This document shows positions 27,822-39,200 of a DNA stretch of 64,000 nucleotides, one piece after another. Origin of the DNA: Xenorhabdus yunnanensis. Lineage in GTDB: Bacteria > Pseudomonadota > Gammaproteobacteria > Enterobacterales > Enterobacteriaceae. The position numbers and the translations under genes are program-made. The notes under the pieces are model-generated. The model did not search any database. It had not been told where the DNA came from and saw nothing but the letters and a program-made list of their open reading frames with translations. Each line of letters begins with the position of its first letter. The first letter of the stretch is position 1. The stretch is taken from positions 1 to 64,000 of the forward strand of contig NZ_JAQRFI010000009.1 of the NCBI RefSeq assembly GCF_028598805.1. Reading direction: 5' to 3'.

Positions 27822-28604
27822 ATGATCCGATCTTTATGGATTGCCAAGACTGGGCTGGATGCTCAGCAAACAAATATGGATGTTATTGCCAACAACCTGG
27901 CAAACGTCAGCACCAATGGTTTTAAACGCCAGCGCGCGGTCTTTGAAGATCTGCTCTATCAAACAGAACGTCAACCGGGTGCGATGTCGTCTGAACAGAC
28001 TAACCTGCCATCCGGCTTACAAATTGGTACTGGTGTGCGTCCGGTAGCAACTGAACGCCTGCACAATCAGGGCAATTTGGCACAGACCAGTAACAGCAAA
28101 GACGTGGCAATCAAGGGACAGGGCTTCTTCCAAATCCAGATGCCTGATGGCACAACGGGCTATACCCGCGATGGATCATTCCAAGTGGATCAAAATGGTC
28201 AGTTAGTGACAGCCGGCGGCTTTCAGGTCGTGCCTGCGATCATCATTCCGGATAATGCCACCAAAATGAGCATTGCCCGTGATGGTATCGTCAGCGTAAA
28301 CGTGCAGGGACAAAACGCGCCTCAGCAGGTTGGACAACTGACGCTGACCACGTTTATCAATGAAAGTGGTTTGGAAAGCATCGGTGAGAACCTGTATCTG
28401 GAAACCAACAGTTCTGGTATTCCGGTAGAAAATGCACCGGGTATCAATGGTGCTGGGTTGCTCTATCAAGGTTATGTTGAAACGTCTAACGTCAATGTGG
28501 CGGAAGAACTGGTCAATATGATTCAGGTTCAGCGAGCCTATGAAATCAACAGTAAAGCAGTATCGACATCTGATCAGATGCTGCAAAAACTGACCCAGCT
28601 ATAA
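27822..28604 (+). CDS. flgG: Flagellar distal rod protein FlgG
   Basis: The distal rod subunit, 260 residues, as in E. coli. N-terminal [18 protein letters not shown] and the highly conserved [20 protein letters not shown] near the C terminus. Its conservation is the highest of the rod set, as expected. A G-rich stretch near 28620 follows the stop. Confidence 0.98.
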   Translation: MIRSLWIAKTGLDAQQTNMDVIANNLANVSTNGFKRQRAVFEDLLYQTERQPGAMSSEQTNLPSGLQIGTGVRPVATERLHNQGNLAQTSNSKDVAIKGQGFFQIQMPDGTTGYTRDGSFQVDQNGQLVTAGGFQVVPAIIIPDNATKMSIARDGIVSVNVQGQNAPQQVGQLTLTTFINESGLESIGENLYLETNSSGIPVENAPGINGAGLLYQGYVETSNVNVAEELVNMIQVQRAYEINSKAVSTSDQMLQKLTQL

Positions 28605-28674
28605 CCTAATCATTAATGGTGGGGGGGACAACATTCCTCCACTATTATCTACGATAAACTTAAGAGCATAGAAG

Positions 28675-29454
28675 ATGGATACAATGCCCGTTGCCGAAAG
28701 CCATGCTAAAAACCATGTAGCTTATGGCTCCACTGGTTTACGGAAAAACCAGAGAAATAAGTGGCGTATCAGCATATCTGTGGCGGTACTAGCATTATCG
28801 GCACTGACATTAGGGGGCTGTGCTTATATGCCGCACAAACCGCTGGTGAAAGGGCAGACAACCGCAAACCCCGCCGAAGCGCCTGCTCCCACGCCAAATG
28901 GTTCAATTTTTCAAGTTGTCCAACCAGTCTATTACGGTTACCAACCACTGTTTGAAGACCGTCGTCCACGTAATATCGGTGATACGCTGACCATTATCTT
29001 GCAAGAGAACGTCAGTGCGAGCAAAAACTCTTCAGCCAATGCCAGCCGTAATGGAAAAACCGGTTTCGCGGCTGCCTTGACCCCTCGTTTCTTGCAGGGA
29101 TTGATAGGTGGTGAGAAAACCGATTTGGGCATGGAAGGCAATAGTGAGTTTGGCGGTAAGGGTGGTGCGAATGCCAACAATACATTCAAGGGTACGATAA
29201 CCGTGACCGTGAATAAGCTGCTGGCAAACGGCAACCTGCATGTGGTAGGGGAAAAACAGATTGCTATCAATCAGGGAACGGAATTTATTCGTTTCTCTGG
29301 CGTTGTTAACCCGCGCACGATTACTGGCAACAATACAGTGAGTTCCAACCAAGTTGCAGATGCCCGTATTGAGTATGTTGGTGATGGCTATATCAACGAA
29401 TCGCAGCATATGGGTTGGTTGCAACGTTTCTTTATGAATATCTCACCGTTTTAA
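28675..29454 (+). CDS. flgH: Flagellar L-ring lipoprotein FlgH
   Basis: The outer-membrane L-ring protein. A lipobox LGGC places the lipidated cysteine at residue 49, unusually far from the start: with the ATG at 28675 the protein has 259 residues against 232 in E. coli, so about 27 extra polar residues precede the signal helix. No later ATG lies before that helix, so the extension may be real. The body is very close to the E. coli protein ([18 protein letters not shown]). Confidence 0.95.
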   Translation: MDTMPVAESHAKNHVAYGSTGLRKNQRNKWRISISVAVLALSALTLGGCAYMPHKPLVKGQTTANPAEAPAPTPNGSIFQVVQPVYYGYQPLFEDRRPRNIGDTLTIILQENVSASKNSSANASRNGKTGFAAALTPRFLQGLIGGEKTDLGMEGNSEFGGKGGANANNTFKGTITVTVNKLLANGNLHVVGEKQIAINQGTEFIRFSGVVNPRTITGNNTVSSNQVADARIEYVGDGYINESQHMGWLQRFFMNISPF

Positions 29455-29469
29455 AAGAGGATGGTCAGG

Positions 29470-30588
29470 ATGAGAAAATTAGTCGCCAGCCTTTTTACGC
29501 TTTTGTTGGTGTTGTCCGGTATGTTTGCGTCTACCAGTGTTTTTGCGGAGCGTATTCGCGACTTGACGACCATTGAAGGAATCAGGGATAACGCACTGAT
29601 TGGTTATGGTCTGGTGGTTGGGCTGGATGGAACGGGTGACCAAACCATGCAGACGCCTTTTACCACCCAAAGCCTGAGCAATATGCTGTCACAGTTGGGC
29701 ATTACCGTACCACCCGGTACGAATATGCAGCTTAAGAACGTAGCTGCCGTAATGGTGACAGCAAAGCTGCCACCTTTCGCACGTTCAGGGCACAACATTG
29801 ACGTTGTGGTTTCCTCATTGGGTAATGCCAAGAGTCTGCGTGGTGGTACATTGCTGATGACCCCGTTGAAAGGGGTGGATAATCAGATCTACGCATTGGC
29901 TCAGGGGAATATCCTTGTGGGAGGAGTTGGTGCAAGTGCGGGTGGAAACAGCATTAAAATCAATCAGCTTGCAGGTGGACGTATTTCAAATGGTGCGGTG
30001 ATTGAACGTGAATTACCGACCCAATTCGGTCAGAAAAGCACGTTAAACCTGCAATTGAATGATGATGATTTCAGCTTGGCACAGCAGATTAGTGATGCGA
30101 TCAACCGTCTGAAAGGCACAGGAACAGCAACACCACTGGATTCCCGTACCGTTCAGTTGCGTCTGCCAATCGAAAACAGCGAGCAGGTTAAGTTTCTGTC
30201 TCAAGTTCAGAATGTAAATATTCGTGTTAATGCTGGCGATGCCAAAGTGATTTTCAACTCCCGTACAGGGTCGGTAGTCATGAACCGCAATGTCACACTG
30301 GATAGCTGCGCGATTGCACACGGTAGTCTCTCGGTAACTGTTGAACGTCAAACTGCGGTCAGTCAGCCTGATACACCATTGGCAGGAGGAAATACCGTCG
30401 TGACTCGTAATACAGGTATTGGCATTCAGGAACAGGGTGGTGCATTGCAAAAAGTCAATGCCAGTGCGAATCTGACTCAAGTTGTACGTGCGTTGAATGC
30501 ACTCGGTGCAACGCCAACGGATTTAATGTCGATTTTGCAGGCGATGGAGAGTGCAGGCTGTCTGCGTGCGAAGTTGGAGATTATCTGA
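29470..30588 (+). CDS. flgI: Flagellar P-ring protein FlgI
   Basis: The periplasmic P-ring subunit, assembled with help from FlgA. The ATG at 29470 (372 residues) has AAAGAGG about ten bases upstream; an ATG at 29461 overlaps that site and is less likely. A signal peptide ends at VFAE, followed at once by the conserved [14 protein letters not shown]. The stop overlaps the flgJ start by one base (TGATG). Confidence 0.96.
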   Translation: MRKLVASLFTLLLVLSGMFASTSVFAERIRDLTTIEGIRDNALIGYGLVVGLDGTGDQTMQTPFTTQSLSNMLSQLGITVPPGTNMQLKNVAAVMVTAKLPPFARSGHNIDVVVSSLGNAKSLRGGTLLMTPLKGVDNQIYALAQGNILVGGVGASAGGNSIKINQLAGGRISNGAVIERELPTQFGQKSTLNLQLNDDDFSLAQQISDAINRLKGTGTATPLDSRTVQLRLPIENSEQVKFLSQVQNVNIRVNAGDAKVIFNSRTGSVVMNRNVTLDSCAIAHGSLSVTVERQTAVSQPDTPLAGGNTVVTRNTGIGIQEQGGALQKVNASANLTQVVRALNALGATPTDLMSILQAMESAGCLRAKLEII

Positions 30589-31553
30589 TGAATGATTTTC
30601 TGACGATGTCCAATGCTGCATACGATGTTAATTCGCTGCATTCATTGAAAGCTAAACTGTCACAGGAACCACAACAAGGGCTACGGCAAGTAGCCCAACA
30701 ACTGGAAGGCGTCTTTGTTCAGATGATGCTGAAAAGTATGCGTTCCTCGTTGCCACAGGGTGGTATGTTGAGCAGTGACCAGACGCGTTTTTATACTTCG
30801 ATGTACGATCAGCAAATTGCCCAAGACCTTTCCCAAAAGGGATTGGGGTTTGCCGATATGATCGTCAAGCAATTCTCTGACGCTAGTAATATGCCTAGTG
30901 AATTGGCAGGCACCATGCCGATGCCGCTGGACAATGAAATCCTGCAAACATTGCCGAAGCAGGCATTGGAGCAATTCATGCGCCGGACTATGCCTGAAGA
31001 CGCATCTTCATCTTTCTCCAATGGGGACATTAAGTCGAAGCCATTACCAATGCAAAGCGCCAGCTTTGTTTCCATGCTTTCCGTACCGGCACAGTTGGCA
31101 AGCCAGCAAAGCGGCATTCCGCATTTATTGATTATTGCGCAGGCCGCACTGGAATCCGGTTGGGGACAACGGGAAATTCTGACCGCAGAAGGCAAACCGA
31201 GCCATAACTTGTTTGGTATCAAAGCGGGGAAACACTGGAAAGGGCCTGTCACCCATATTATGACGACGGAATACATTGATGGTGAGCCGAAGAAAATGCA
31301 GGATAACTTCCGTGTGTATGGTTCTTACGTGGAGGCGATAACAGATTACGTCAAATTGCTGACGGAAAATCCCCGTTACGCCAAAGTAGCGCAATCAACG
31401 ACGGCGGAGCAGGGGGCGTACTCCTTGCAGGATGCGGGATACGCTACCGATCCTGGTTATGCCAAAAAATTAATATCACTGATCCAGCAGTTAAAAAATA
31501 CCGGCAATCAGATGGCAAAAGCCTATGCCTATGATTTAGATAACTTATTTTAA
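30588..31553 (+). CDS. flgJ: Rod cap and peptidoglycan hydrolase FlgJ
   Basis: A two-domain protein of 321 residues: an N-terminal rod-capping domain (about 1-120, MMLKSMRSSLPQ) and a C-terminal glycoside-hydrolase-73 muramidase (about 160-315) that opens the peptidoglycan for the rod. The catalytic glutamate lies in QAALESGWGQ near residue 190, and the domain continues with the family segment NLFGIKAG. Last gene of the flgB operon. Confidence 0.97.
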   Translation: MNDFLTMSNAAYDVNSLHSLKAKLSQEPQQGLRQVAQQLEGVFVQMMLKSMRSSLPQGGMLSSDQTRFYTSMYDQQIAQDLSQKGLGFADMIVKQFSDASNMPSELAGTMPMPLDNEILQTLPKQALEQFMRRTMPEDASSSFSNGDIKSKPLPMQSASFVSMLSVPAQLASQQSGIPHLLIIAQAALESGWGQREILTAEGKPSHNLFGIKAGKHWKGPVTHIMTTEYIDGEPKKMQDNFRVYGSYVEAITDYVKLLTENPRYAKVAQSTTAEQGAYSLQDAGYATDPGYAKKLISLIQQLKNTGNQMAKAYAYDLDNLF

Positions 31554-31600
31554 TCAATCTGATTTTAAGTGGTGGGTATCGAAATCAAGAGTATTTTTGT

Positions 31601-31627
31601 TCAAGGAACAGGGAGCTTTGCCGATAA
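31601..31627 (+). promoter_or_regulatory. Sigma-28 (FliA) promoter for flgKL
   Basis: A perfect -10 GCCGATAA at 31620-31627, an 11-nt spacer and a weak -35 (TCAAGGAA). It lies 66 bases before flgK and gives late expression of the junction proteins, separate from the flgB operon. Confidence 0.8.
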
Positions 31628-31692
31628 CTGTAACAGTGAATGACCTCCCATCGATCGATGAAGGTTTAAAGAAAACGTAAAAGGATCTACAC

Positions 31693-33333
31693 ATGTCCAA
31701 TAGTCTAATGAATACTGCCATGAGTGGTATTAATGCCGCGCAGGTGGCAATGAGTGTAGTGGGTAATAACATTGCAAACTCCAAAAACGCGGACTATAAT
31801 CGACAGACTACCGTGATGACGCAAAATAATGGAACCATGTCGCCAGCGGGGTTTGTCGGCAACGGAGTGGTTGTCAGCACCATTAACCGTGAATACAGTG
31901 AGTTCATCAACCAGCAATATAATGAGGAACAAACTAAATACACCGGATTGAAGGCGCAGAACGAACAGATCACTAAAATCAATGATCTATTGGCAGATAG
32001 AGACACCAACCTGTCCAATTCTATCGAAGATGTCTTTAAGAGTTTGGGATCTGTTGAAAGCAATGCGGAAGACAGCGCTGCCAGAACGACGGTGTTAGGT
32101 AAAGTGGAAAGCTTAGTTAGCCGATTCAAAGAAGCTGATGGCTTTCTGTGCCAGATAGATGACAGCATTAATTCCCAAATTGAACAAAATGTTAAAGGGA
32201 TCAATCAATACGCGGAAGAAATTGCCAAGCTGAACAATGAAATTACGCGTATGCGCGGTACAGGCAGGGGCGAACCGCTGGCGTTGCTGGATAGGCGTGA
32301 TGAAGCGGTTAACCAATTAAATCAATTGGTGAAAGTCAACGTCGTTAAGCAGGATGGTGACACTTATAACGTCTCATTCGGTGGTGGTATGATGCTGGTA
32401 TCGGGCAATAAGTCCTATCAGATGGAAGCGATCCCATCCAGCACTGACAGTGGCCGTATCACGCTGGGCTACAACAATGGCACAGCCGGCACTAAAGAAA
32501 TTGATGAACGCTTTATCTCCCAAGGTGCATTGGGCGGTGCATTACAAGTGCGCAAAGAAGAGGTGGATTCAACCCACAATAAATTAAACCAACTGGCTTT
32601 GGTGATGGCGGATCAATTCAATCAGGTGCAGAATGGCGGTTTTGACCTGCACAACGAGAAAGGTGTTGATTTCTTTAATTTCACTAAACCTGGCGTCATT
32701 TCCAATAGCAACAACAAAGGCACGGCTGAGATTACGGTGGAATATACCGATACCACCAAAGTAAAAGCCAGTGACTATACCCTCAAATTTGAAGGCGGAG
32801 ATTGGAAAGTTCAGCGTGTTTCTGACAGAGCGATGATCCCGGTGAAAAAAGGCGGGGATACGCTGGAGTTTGATGGTCTGAAAGTCAAGCTCGATTCTGC
32901 CAAGGCAGAGGAACACGATGCTTATACCCTGAAAACGGTCAGCAATGTCGTGGCAACTTTGGAAGTGAATCTAAAAGATTCTTCCAAATTGGCGACTGCC
33001 AGTGTCAAAAATGCCGGCCAAAACGATAACCGCAATGTGAAGAAATTTCTTGAATTGCAGGATAAGCGTTTGATTGATGACAAATCCTCCTTTGCAGGAG
33101 CGTACGCATCACTGGTCAGTACTGTGGGCACCTCTGCAAATAAAATTCAAGGACATGTCGAAACACAGGGGAACATCGTTGATAAGATAAATTCAACTCG
33201 CCAATCCATTTCTGGTGTCAATATGGATGAAGAATACGGCGAATTGCAACGCTTGCAGCAGTACTATCTGGCAAATGCCCGCGTGATCCAAACTGCAACA
33301 ACATTGTTCGATGCGATTTTGAATATTCGTTAA
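31693..33333 (+). CDS. flgK: Hook-filament junction protein FlgK (HAP1)
   Basis: The first junction protein between hook and filament, 546 residues (E. coli 547). Axial N terminus (MSGINAAQVAMSVVGNNIAN) and C terminus (GVNMDEEYGELQRLQQYY). The middle region is variable. Chaperoned by FlgN. Followed 35 bases later by flgL. Confidence 0.97.
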   Translation: MSNSLMNTAMSGINAAQVAMSVVGNNIANSKNADYNRQTTVMTQNNGTMSPAGFVGNGVVVSTINREYSEFINQQYNEEQTKYTGLKAQNEQITKINDLLADRDTNLSNSIEDVFKSLGSVESNAEDSAARTTVLGKVESLVSRFKEADGFLCQIDDSINSQIEQNVKGINQYAEEIAKLNNEITRMRGTGRGEPLALLDRRDEAVNQLNQLVKVNVVKQDGDTYNVSFGGGMMLVSGNKSYQMEAIPSSTDSGRITLGYNNGTAGTKEIDERFISQGALGGALQVRKEEVDSTHNKLNQLALVMADQFNQVQNGGFDLHNEKGVDFFNFTKPGVISNSNNKGTAEITVEYTDTTKVKASDYTLKFEGGDWKVQRVSDRAMIPVKKGGDTLEFDGLKVKLDSAKAEEHDAYTLKTVSNVVATLEVNLKDSSKLATASVKNAGQNDNRNVKKFLELQDKRLIDDKSSFAGAYASLVSTVGTSANKIQGHVETQGNIVDKINSTRQSISGVNMDEEYGELQRLQQYYLANARVIQTATTLFDAILNIR

Positions 33334-33368
33334 TCACCGTTTGGCTGAAGACAAAAGGAAATGATATT

Positions 33369-34334
33369 GTGCGTGTAAGTACAAATCAATTATATACTCA
33401 GAAAATGAATGGGATCTTTGGCGCCCAATCAAAATTTATGAAATCGGGTGAGCAACTGTCGAGTAGTCGTCGGGTAATTAATCCATCCGATGATCCTCTG
33501 GCGGCTTCGCAGAGCATCATGATTTCTCAATCTGAGTCGAAAAACCAGCAGTTTGCCACAGCTCGCAACTTTGCCAAAAATACCATGTCAGCACAGTTGA
33601 ATATTACCGACAATGTTGTAACAGCTACCACCAGTGTTTTGAGTGCATGGGTGGCGGCCGCAGATAAGCCTAGTGATCAAGATCGTGCATCCTATGCACT
33701 GCAGTTGGAAGGTCTTAAACAAGAATTGCTGAATTTAAGTAATAAAACCGATGGGAATAATCGTTATATTTTTGCTGGCTACAAGACGGATGTACCGCCT
33801 TTCGTCGCAGATAGCAGTGGAAAAGTGAGCTATGTCGGTGGTCATGAACAAATCACGCAGAAAGTAGATGATAACCGTTCGATGATTATCGCTCATACCG
33901 GCCAGCAGGTCTTTTTATCCCAGCCCAGCAAACCGATCAAAGAACCTGGTGGCAAAACTAACAGTGAATCAGATATTTTCGCTTCCATTGATATGGCGAT
34001 CAAGGCACTGAAAGTCTCGTACAGCACGGCGAGTGAGGACGAAAAAAACGAAGCCAAGGTATTGATGGATAAAGCTAACCGTGGTATTCGCAATAGTCTG
34101 GAAAACTTCAATTCCGTGCAAGCCGTGTTGGGTTTACAGCTTGATGAGCTGGATAAGTTAGATGCGCTTGGTAGTGAACGTAGTATATTGAATAAAGTGC
34201 GTAAAGGAGAATTAGTTGATGCCGATTTGGTATCCACTATTTCCGATTACCGCCAGCAACAAGCTGCTTTGCAGGCTTCCTTCATAGCGTTTACCGACTT
34301 AAAAGGCATGTCTTTGTTTGAGATGCATCGCTAA
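33369..34334 (+). CDS. flgL: Hook-filament junction protein FlgL (HAP3)
   Basis: The second junction protein, 321 residues (E. coli 317). It starts with GTG at 33369 behind AAAGGAAATG; the N terminus MRVSTNQLYTQKM matches the family. The flagellin-like N-terminal helix includes SSSRRVINPSDDPLAA. It ends the flagellar gene block. Confidence 0.96.
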   Translation: MRVSTNQLYTQKMNGIFGAQSKFMKSGEQLSSSRRVINPSDDPLAASQSIMISQSESKNQQFATARNFAKNTMSAQLNITDNVVTATTSVLSAWVAAADKPSDQDRASYALQLEGLKQELLNLSNKTDGNNRYIFAGYKTDVPPFVADSSGKVSYVGGHEQITQKVDDNRSMIIAHTGQQVFLSQPSKPIKEPGGKTNSESDIFASIDMAIKALKVSYSTASEDEKNEAKVLMDKANRGIRNSLENFNSVQAVLGLQLDELDKLDALGSERSILNKVRKGELVDADLVSTISDYRQQQAALQASFIAFTDLKGMSLFEMHR

Positions 34335-34364
34335 CCAAAATTCGGTATATAGCGTTTTTCATTG

Positions 34365-34415
34365 TAGGCCCTTGTTTTTCCCCCATTGAATTGGGAAGGC
34401 AAGGGCCTATTTTTT
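34365..34415 (+). terminator. Strong terminator after flgL
   Basis: A 10-bp perfect stem (TAGGCCCTTG / CAAGGGCCTA) followed at once by a run of six T. A classical intrinsic terminator and the clean right edge of the motility locus. Confidence 0.92.
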
Positions 34416-34956
34416 GCTTCCATTTTTGTGCACACCTCATTACTTATCCGTTTCCAAGCATATCTTCCATCATTATGCGGGAAACATGATTAAAATATTC
34501 TGTCAGTTTACATCTCTGTCGCGCCAGTAAGAGAGAGAAAGATATTTATTGTTATGGCTGATACTTTGAAAACGTTCCACGGAAATGGGCTGTCAGGCAA
34601 TTGGATAGCCGGGAATTGAACCTGACGGAAGCCGGTAGGGTTATTATAAGAAAAATGGGGACTGAGCTTATTATCTGAATTTACTGTTTATTTTTATCTG
34701 TTTATTTTTTTGTTTTATTAATTGATGTGTGTTATTTTTCTTCTAAACTTAATAATGAAATCTCCGTATTTTAGTAATTTGGTATTATCAGGACCTTCTA
34801 TTGGAATACATATATAAGATATTATTTATAATATAAAAATATCTTGATTGTTAAATCATAATTTATTATAAATTTTTCTTTGTATTCCAAGAGGGTTTGA
34901 GAGTATTTTCTTTGTGAATGTTTTGTTTGATAACATTTAATATAAAGGAATTTATT
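34416..34956. other. Intergenic region between flgL terminator and accessory block
   Basis: About 540 bp. Positions 34562-34678 hold a short open stretch with coding-like composition (RQLDSRELNLTEAGR), which looks like the end of a LysR-type DNA-binding domain without a start codon. The rest is very AT-rich and probably carries the promoter of the next gene. Confidence 0.4.
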
Positions 34957-36033
34957 ATGAGTGATATTCGATTTTATGATAAAAATAACAAATGGCATGG
35001 TATCTCACAGTTAAAGATAAAATTACGCCGTAATAGTCTGAATAATGAAATCCTAATATTTGCTAATGGAAGAAATATGGCAGTGGTAGATGTCTACTTT
35101 CAGTTAAAAAATGCGCAAGGTAATATTATAACAGATATTAGTGAGGAACTCTTAGATGATCTTACAGAGAATGTTTTTCTTATTGATTACAATACAGGGG
35201 AAAAACTTATTCGGAATGCACAAGAAAAAAGTGATTTTAAATGGTCATATAGAAATATGCCAAATGAATTTACTGCAACCCCAAGTTTTACAGTTCCAAA
35301 TCCTTCAACGCTTATTGAGGCGAGCAGTGTAAATCCAATTCAGGGACTTAAGAGGTTTACCTTTTATGTATACTGTTCAGCTAATGAGGTAAATCAAGTT
35401 AAACAAATTGGGGCATTGGTACAAGCCCCGGATCGGAAATATTCTACAGCATACGGAGAAAGTTATAATGATTGCGTTCAGTTAAAAGCAATATGTGAAA
35501 TAATTTATACAAAGTCTAGCTTAGAAATAGAACGTAAGCTTATTTTTAATAATCTTGGTGATCAATCAATTAGAAAAAAGTTAGGAGGAAATTGGTTGCA
35601 GTACAATACATATGTATCGCTCAATGTAAAAGACAACTATGGAAAACGATATGTTGCGAAATTACAATCTGATGATATGCCAGATGTTGGTGCTTATCAA
35701 TTATATCATAATGACTTCGGGTATAATTCATATTATATACACTTTCTTTGGCCCTTAGGTGAAAAAAAGTGGATCTCTGTCGGGAATACTACGTGGATAG
35801 AGTTGCCTATAAATTTTGAGTTAGGGATCATGATTAGACAAAAGCCTAATGCCATTTGCTTTACTGTATTATATGTGAGTAGTTCATCTTTTCCTAAGCT
35901 ACAGGATACCTGGGGCGATATAGAGATTTTTATCTATGATCAATATGGAAATAGAGGGAGGTTTTTGTTGAGGCACAATAATAAAAATGAAATTGAAAAA
36001 GGAAATATTCATATTGAGGATATAAAGGAGTGA
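34957..36033 (+). CDS. Unrecognised protein upstream of the RHS gene
   Basis: A protein of 358 residues whose family I do not recognise. The ATG at 34957 has AAAGGAA before it; the frame extends 13 codons upstream without a better site. There is no signal peptide or membrane helix. The sequence is rich in beta-strand-like alternation and aromatic residues (NDFGYNSYYIHF), with blocks suggesting two similar halves, so a lectin-like or jelly-roll protein is possible but not shown. Base composition is clearly more AT-rich than the flagellar genes. It precedes the RHS gene by 181 bases in the same direction, so the two may be transcribed together. Confidence 0.65.
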   Translation: MSDIRFYDKNNKWHGISQLKIKLRRNSLNNEILIFANGRNMAVVDVYFQLKNAQGNIITDISEELLDDLTENVFLIDYNTGEKLIRNAQEKSDFKWSYRNMPNEFTATPSFTVPNPSTLIEASSVNPIQGLKRFTFYVYCSANEVNQVKQIGALVQAPDRKYSTAYGESYNDCVQLKAICEIIYTKSSLEIERKLIFNNLGDQSIRKKLGGNWLQYNTYVSLNVKDNYGKRYVAKLQSDDMPDVGAYQLYHNDFGYNSYYIHFLWPLGEKKWISVGNTTWIELPINFELGIMIRQKPNAICFTVLYVSSSSFPKLQDTWGDIEIFIYDQYGNRGRFLLRHNNKNEIEKGNIHIEDIKE

Positions 36034-36214
36034 TGCGTTAGAATAAAAAGTGATTTAAATAAAAAATTGTTTTAATTCTTGCCATGGTGTATTTATGCTG
36101 AATGGTGCGGTGGATTTTTTATTATAGGCGGATTCGATTAATTAATTCTATTTATATAAGGCAATATATAGATATCCTAATATTTCCATGAAATAAAGAT
36201 GAAGGAAATAGACG

Positions 36215-39200
36215 ATGAATAGTAACTTTTTTTCTCATGCCCATAATTTTCAAAGTGCCGCGAGAGGTAACGTTGATCCCCGGACCGGCCTGTTTAATTA
36301 TTTGATGCCGGTTGCATATCTTATCGGTAATAATTACCTCGGGCCGGAGCAGGCAATTATGTTGTCTTATAGCCCGTTGAATACGAATGATATTGGCTTT
36401 GGCATAGGTTTTTCTATTGGGTTGACTCAGTATGATGCCCAGAACCGGCTTTTAATGCTTTCGACTGGTGAACGCTATAACGTGGATGAAACCGCAGAGA
36501 CTGTCTTTTTAAGGCAGTACAAGCAAGATGTTGTACGTTTTGAAAAAGATGTGACTAAAAATGTTTATCGAGTGATTCATAAATCCGGCCGGGTTGAAGT
36601 GCTGACCGGACCCCAAAATGCGTTTGATCTTAAAGTGCCGATACAGATAGTCAACCCGCTGGGCTACTCTTTAAAATTAAGTTGGCATTTTAATTTGGGC
36701 ACTATTCCCTACCTGTCTTCAATAGCCGATGAAGAGAAAGCGTTGTTAAAGATCCATTATGAATTAGGCGCCTATACACGGATAACGGTCTGGCCAAATA
36801 CCTCTGAATCCTATGATATTCAATTATTATTTAATAATGCGTATATGGTCAGTATCCAAAAAGGCGCGGCGGGCCAAACGTTGAAATGGGAGATGGACTA
36901 TGACACGGATAATCGGTTTTTAACACAGGTCTTGTCCCCGACGGGGCTGAAGGAGAGTGTGAACTATACTTCTGACGGCCATCGGCATCCAGACAATGCG
37001 AATCTGCCGGCATTGCCCTATGTCGCTCGGCACATACAATCGCCCGGTCATGGCCCTGATATTGTACGCACTTATGAATACACCAATTTTAATTTTCTGG
37101 GTTATGGGGCAGTAGGAAATTGGGGCCGTGATGAGGATTATCTTTATGGCATCTTTACCGATTACCAATATGGCTCGACCGAAAGCTGGCAGGAGGGGAA
37201 AACCCAGCGCCATATCACCCGGAGCTATAACAATTATCATCTGTTGACCTCAGAAGGAATCCAGCAAAATGATTGTAAGCGTCATCATAAGACAGAGTAT
37301 TATGCACAGGCTGGCGTTGATTTTGAGGATCAGCCACCGCAATTTCAGATGCCGAAATCGGCGATTGTCAGCTTTAATGAGGCAGCCAACGGGGAAAACC
37401 ATCAAACACAGTTTGATGGCTCAGGTAATCCCACCATGCAGATTACGCCGGATGGCACACGTACCGACTGGACTTATTATCCCGCCAGTGGGGAGGCGGG
37501 TGCCTGTCCGCCAGATCCCCATGGTTTTGTGCGTTTCGTCAAGTCCAAGACCGTCACGCCGGGTCAGTGTTCCCCCGAAGGGATCTATGAGGAAGCGCCT
37601 GTTCACAAGACGATCTATCGCTATACCCAGTTGCCGGCCCGGCCCGGTTCACCCTGGTCTTATGTTGTCGTGCGCACCTATCAGGGGACGTTCAGCGCAG
37701 GCCGACTGCTGCATGAAAGACAGACTCACTATGTGAATGAAATAACTTCTCCTCATCATGGTCGTCTTCACCGGATTGACGAAACGGTGCATGGTACACA
37801 AGGTGGGGATCAGGCATGGACGAGCCAGCAAGTTTTCAGCTATGTCCTTCAGGGAGAGGAGCTGGTGCAGGGCATACAGTGGACAGGCTATGACCAACTC
37901 AGTATAGCCACCCAACGCACACAATCGCGAGTCAGTGGCAAATTATGGCGTGACGTGGACGCGCTGGGCCGTACAACACGTTATTACTATGATACTTTTG
38001 GGCGCATCCTGAAATGCATCAATAATGCGGGAACCGATTATGCCCGGGAGATAACGTATGCCTATGCCATTGAAGGTGCCGGTGCGGTGACGACAACACA
38101 AACTGATGCTTGGGGTAATCAGGTGCGTACCCGCTTTGATGGGCTGGGGCGTGCTTATCAGCAGGAGAAACTGGAGAAAGGGCAGGAAAAACAAGGCTGG
38201 CGTCTGGTGTCCGAAACAGTCTATGACAATGGGGGGCGTGTAGAGAAACACATCCGCCATGACTGGCTGCCCGTCGGTGAGGGGACGGGCGCGATTGCTC
38301 AGGTTTCTTCCGGCCAGCGTTTTGAATATGATGACTGGGGACAGGGATATCTTGTGATACAGGATACTGGAGAGCGTCTCCGACACGATTACGATCCTGC
38401 TACCCGGACTGCGCAGATCACCCGGCTGGCTGAAGGGCTGCATTTTGGCAAAACAACCGTGGTATATAATGCCCGTCATCAGCCTGTCACCATTACACGC
38501 TATAACAGCCAGGGGCAGTTTTATAGTCAACAGATCCACCATTATGATGGTCTGGGACGATTACGGGCCACCATTGATGAGCTTAGCCAAAAGACAGAAT
38601 ATATTTACGATCTGTTTAGCCGGGTTTCAGCCATCAAACACAGTGATGGCACGGTGATCCGAAAAAACTATGCCCCATTCAGTGCGGGCAATTTACTGAC
38701 ACACATTGAGGCCGGCGGTCATGTATTGGGGACACGCGATTTTGACAGCCTGCAGCGCAATATTTCCACCACCTGTGGCGGACGTACCTACCGTTATACT
38801 TATCAGGGGGGCAGTCCTTATCCCAGTCAGTCCACTGATCCGTTGGGTCAGACAGCGACACATCACTATGAGCCTTTATTAGAGAACGCCCTGACGAAAG
38901 TGGAGGCTGAGGGAATAGAACAACGCTTTAATTATGATCCCAAAACGGGGGCAATGACTCAGGCTGCTGCCTCGCAGATTGCTACGCATAAGATGAGCTA
39001 TACCGCTTCGGGGCAGTTGCGTCAGACCCGTTACTATTTTGAAGACAAACAAGCCGGCGCTGCCCGGTCGGTTGACTACACCTATTCTCCCATTGGCCTG
39101 ATGACGGATTACAAGGATGTGACGGGGAAAAAATGTTATACGCGCTTTGATTCATTTGGCCGTCCGATTGCAACGCGGGATACGGATATTGAGATCGCTT

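Noticed and set aside
37943-38542. 199-codon minus-strand frame inside the RHS gene
   Set aside because: Antisense shadow of the YD-repeat region, whose biased composition keeps the opposite strand open.
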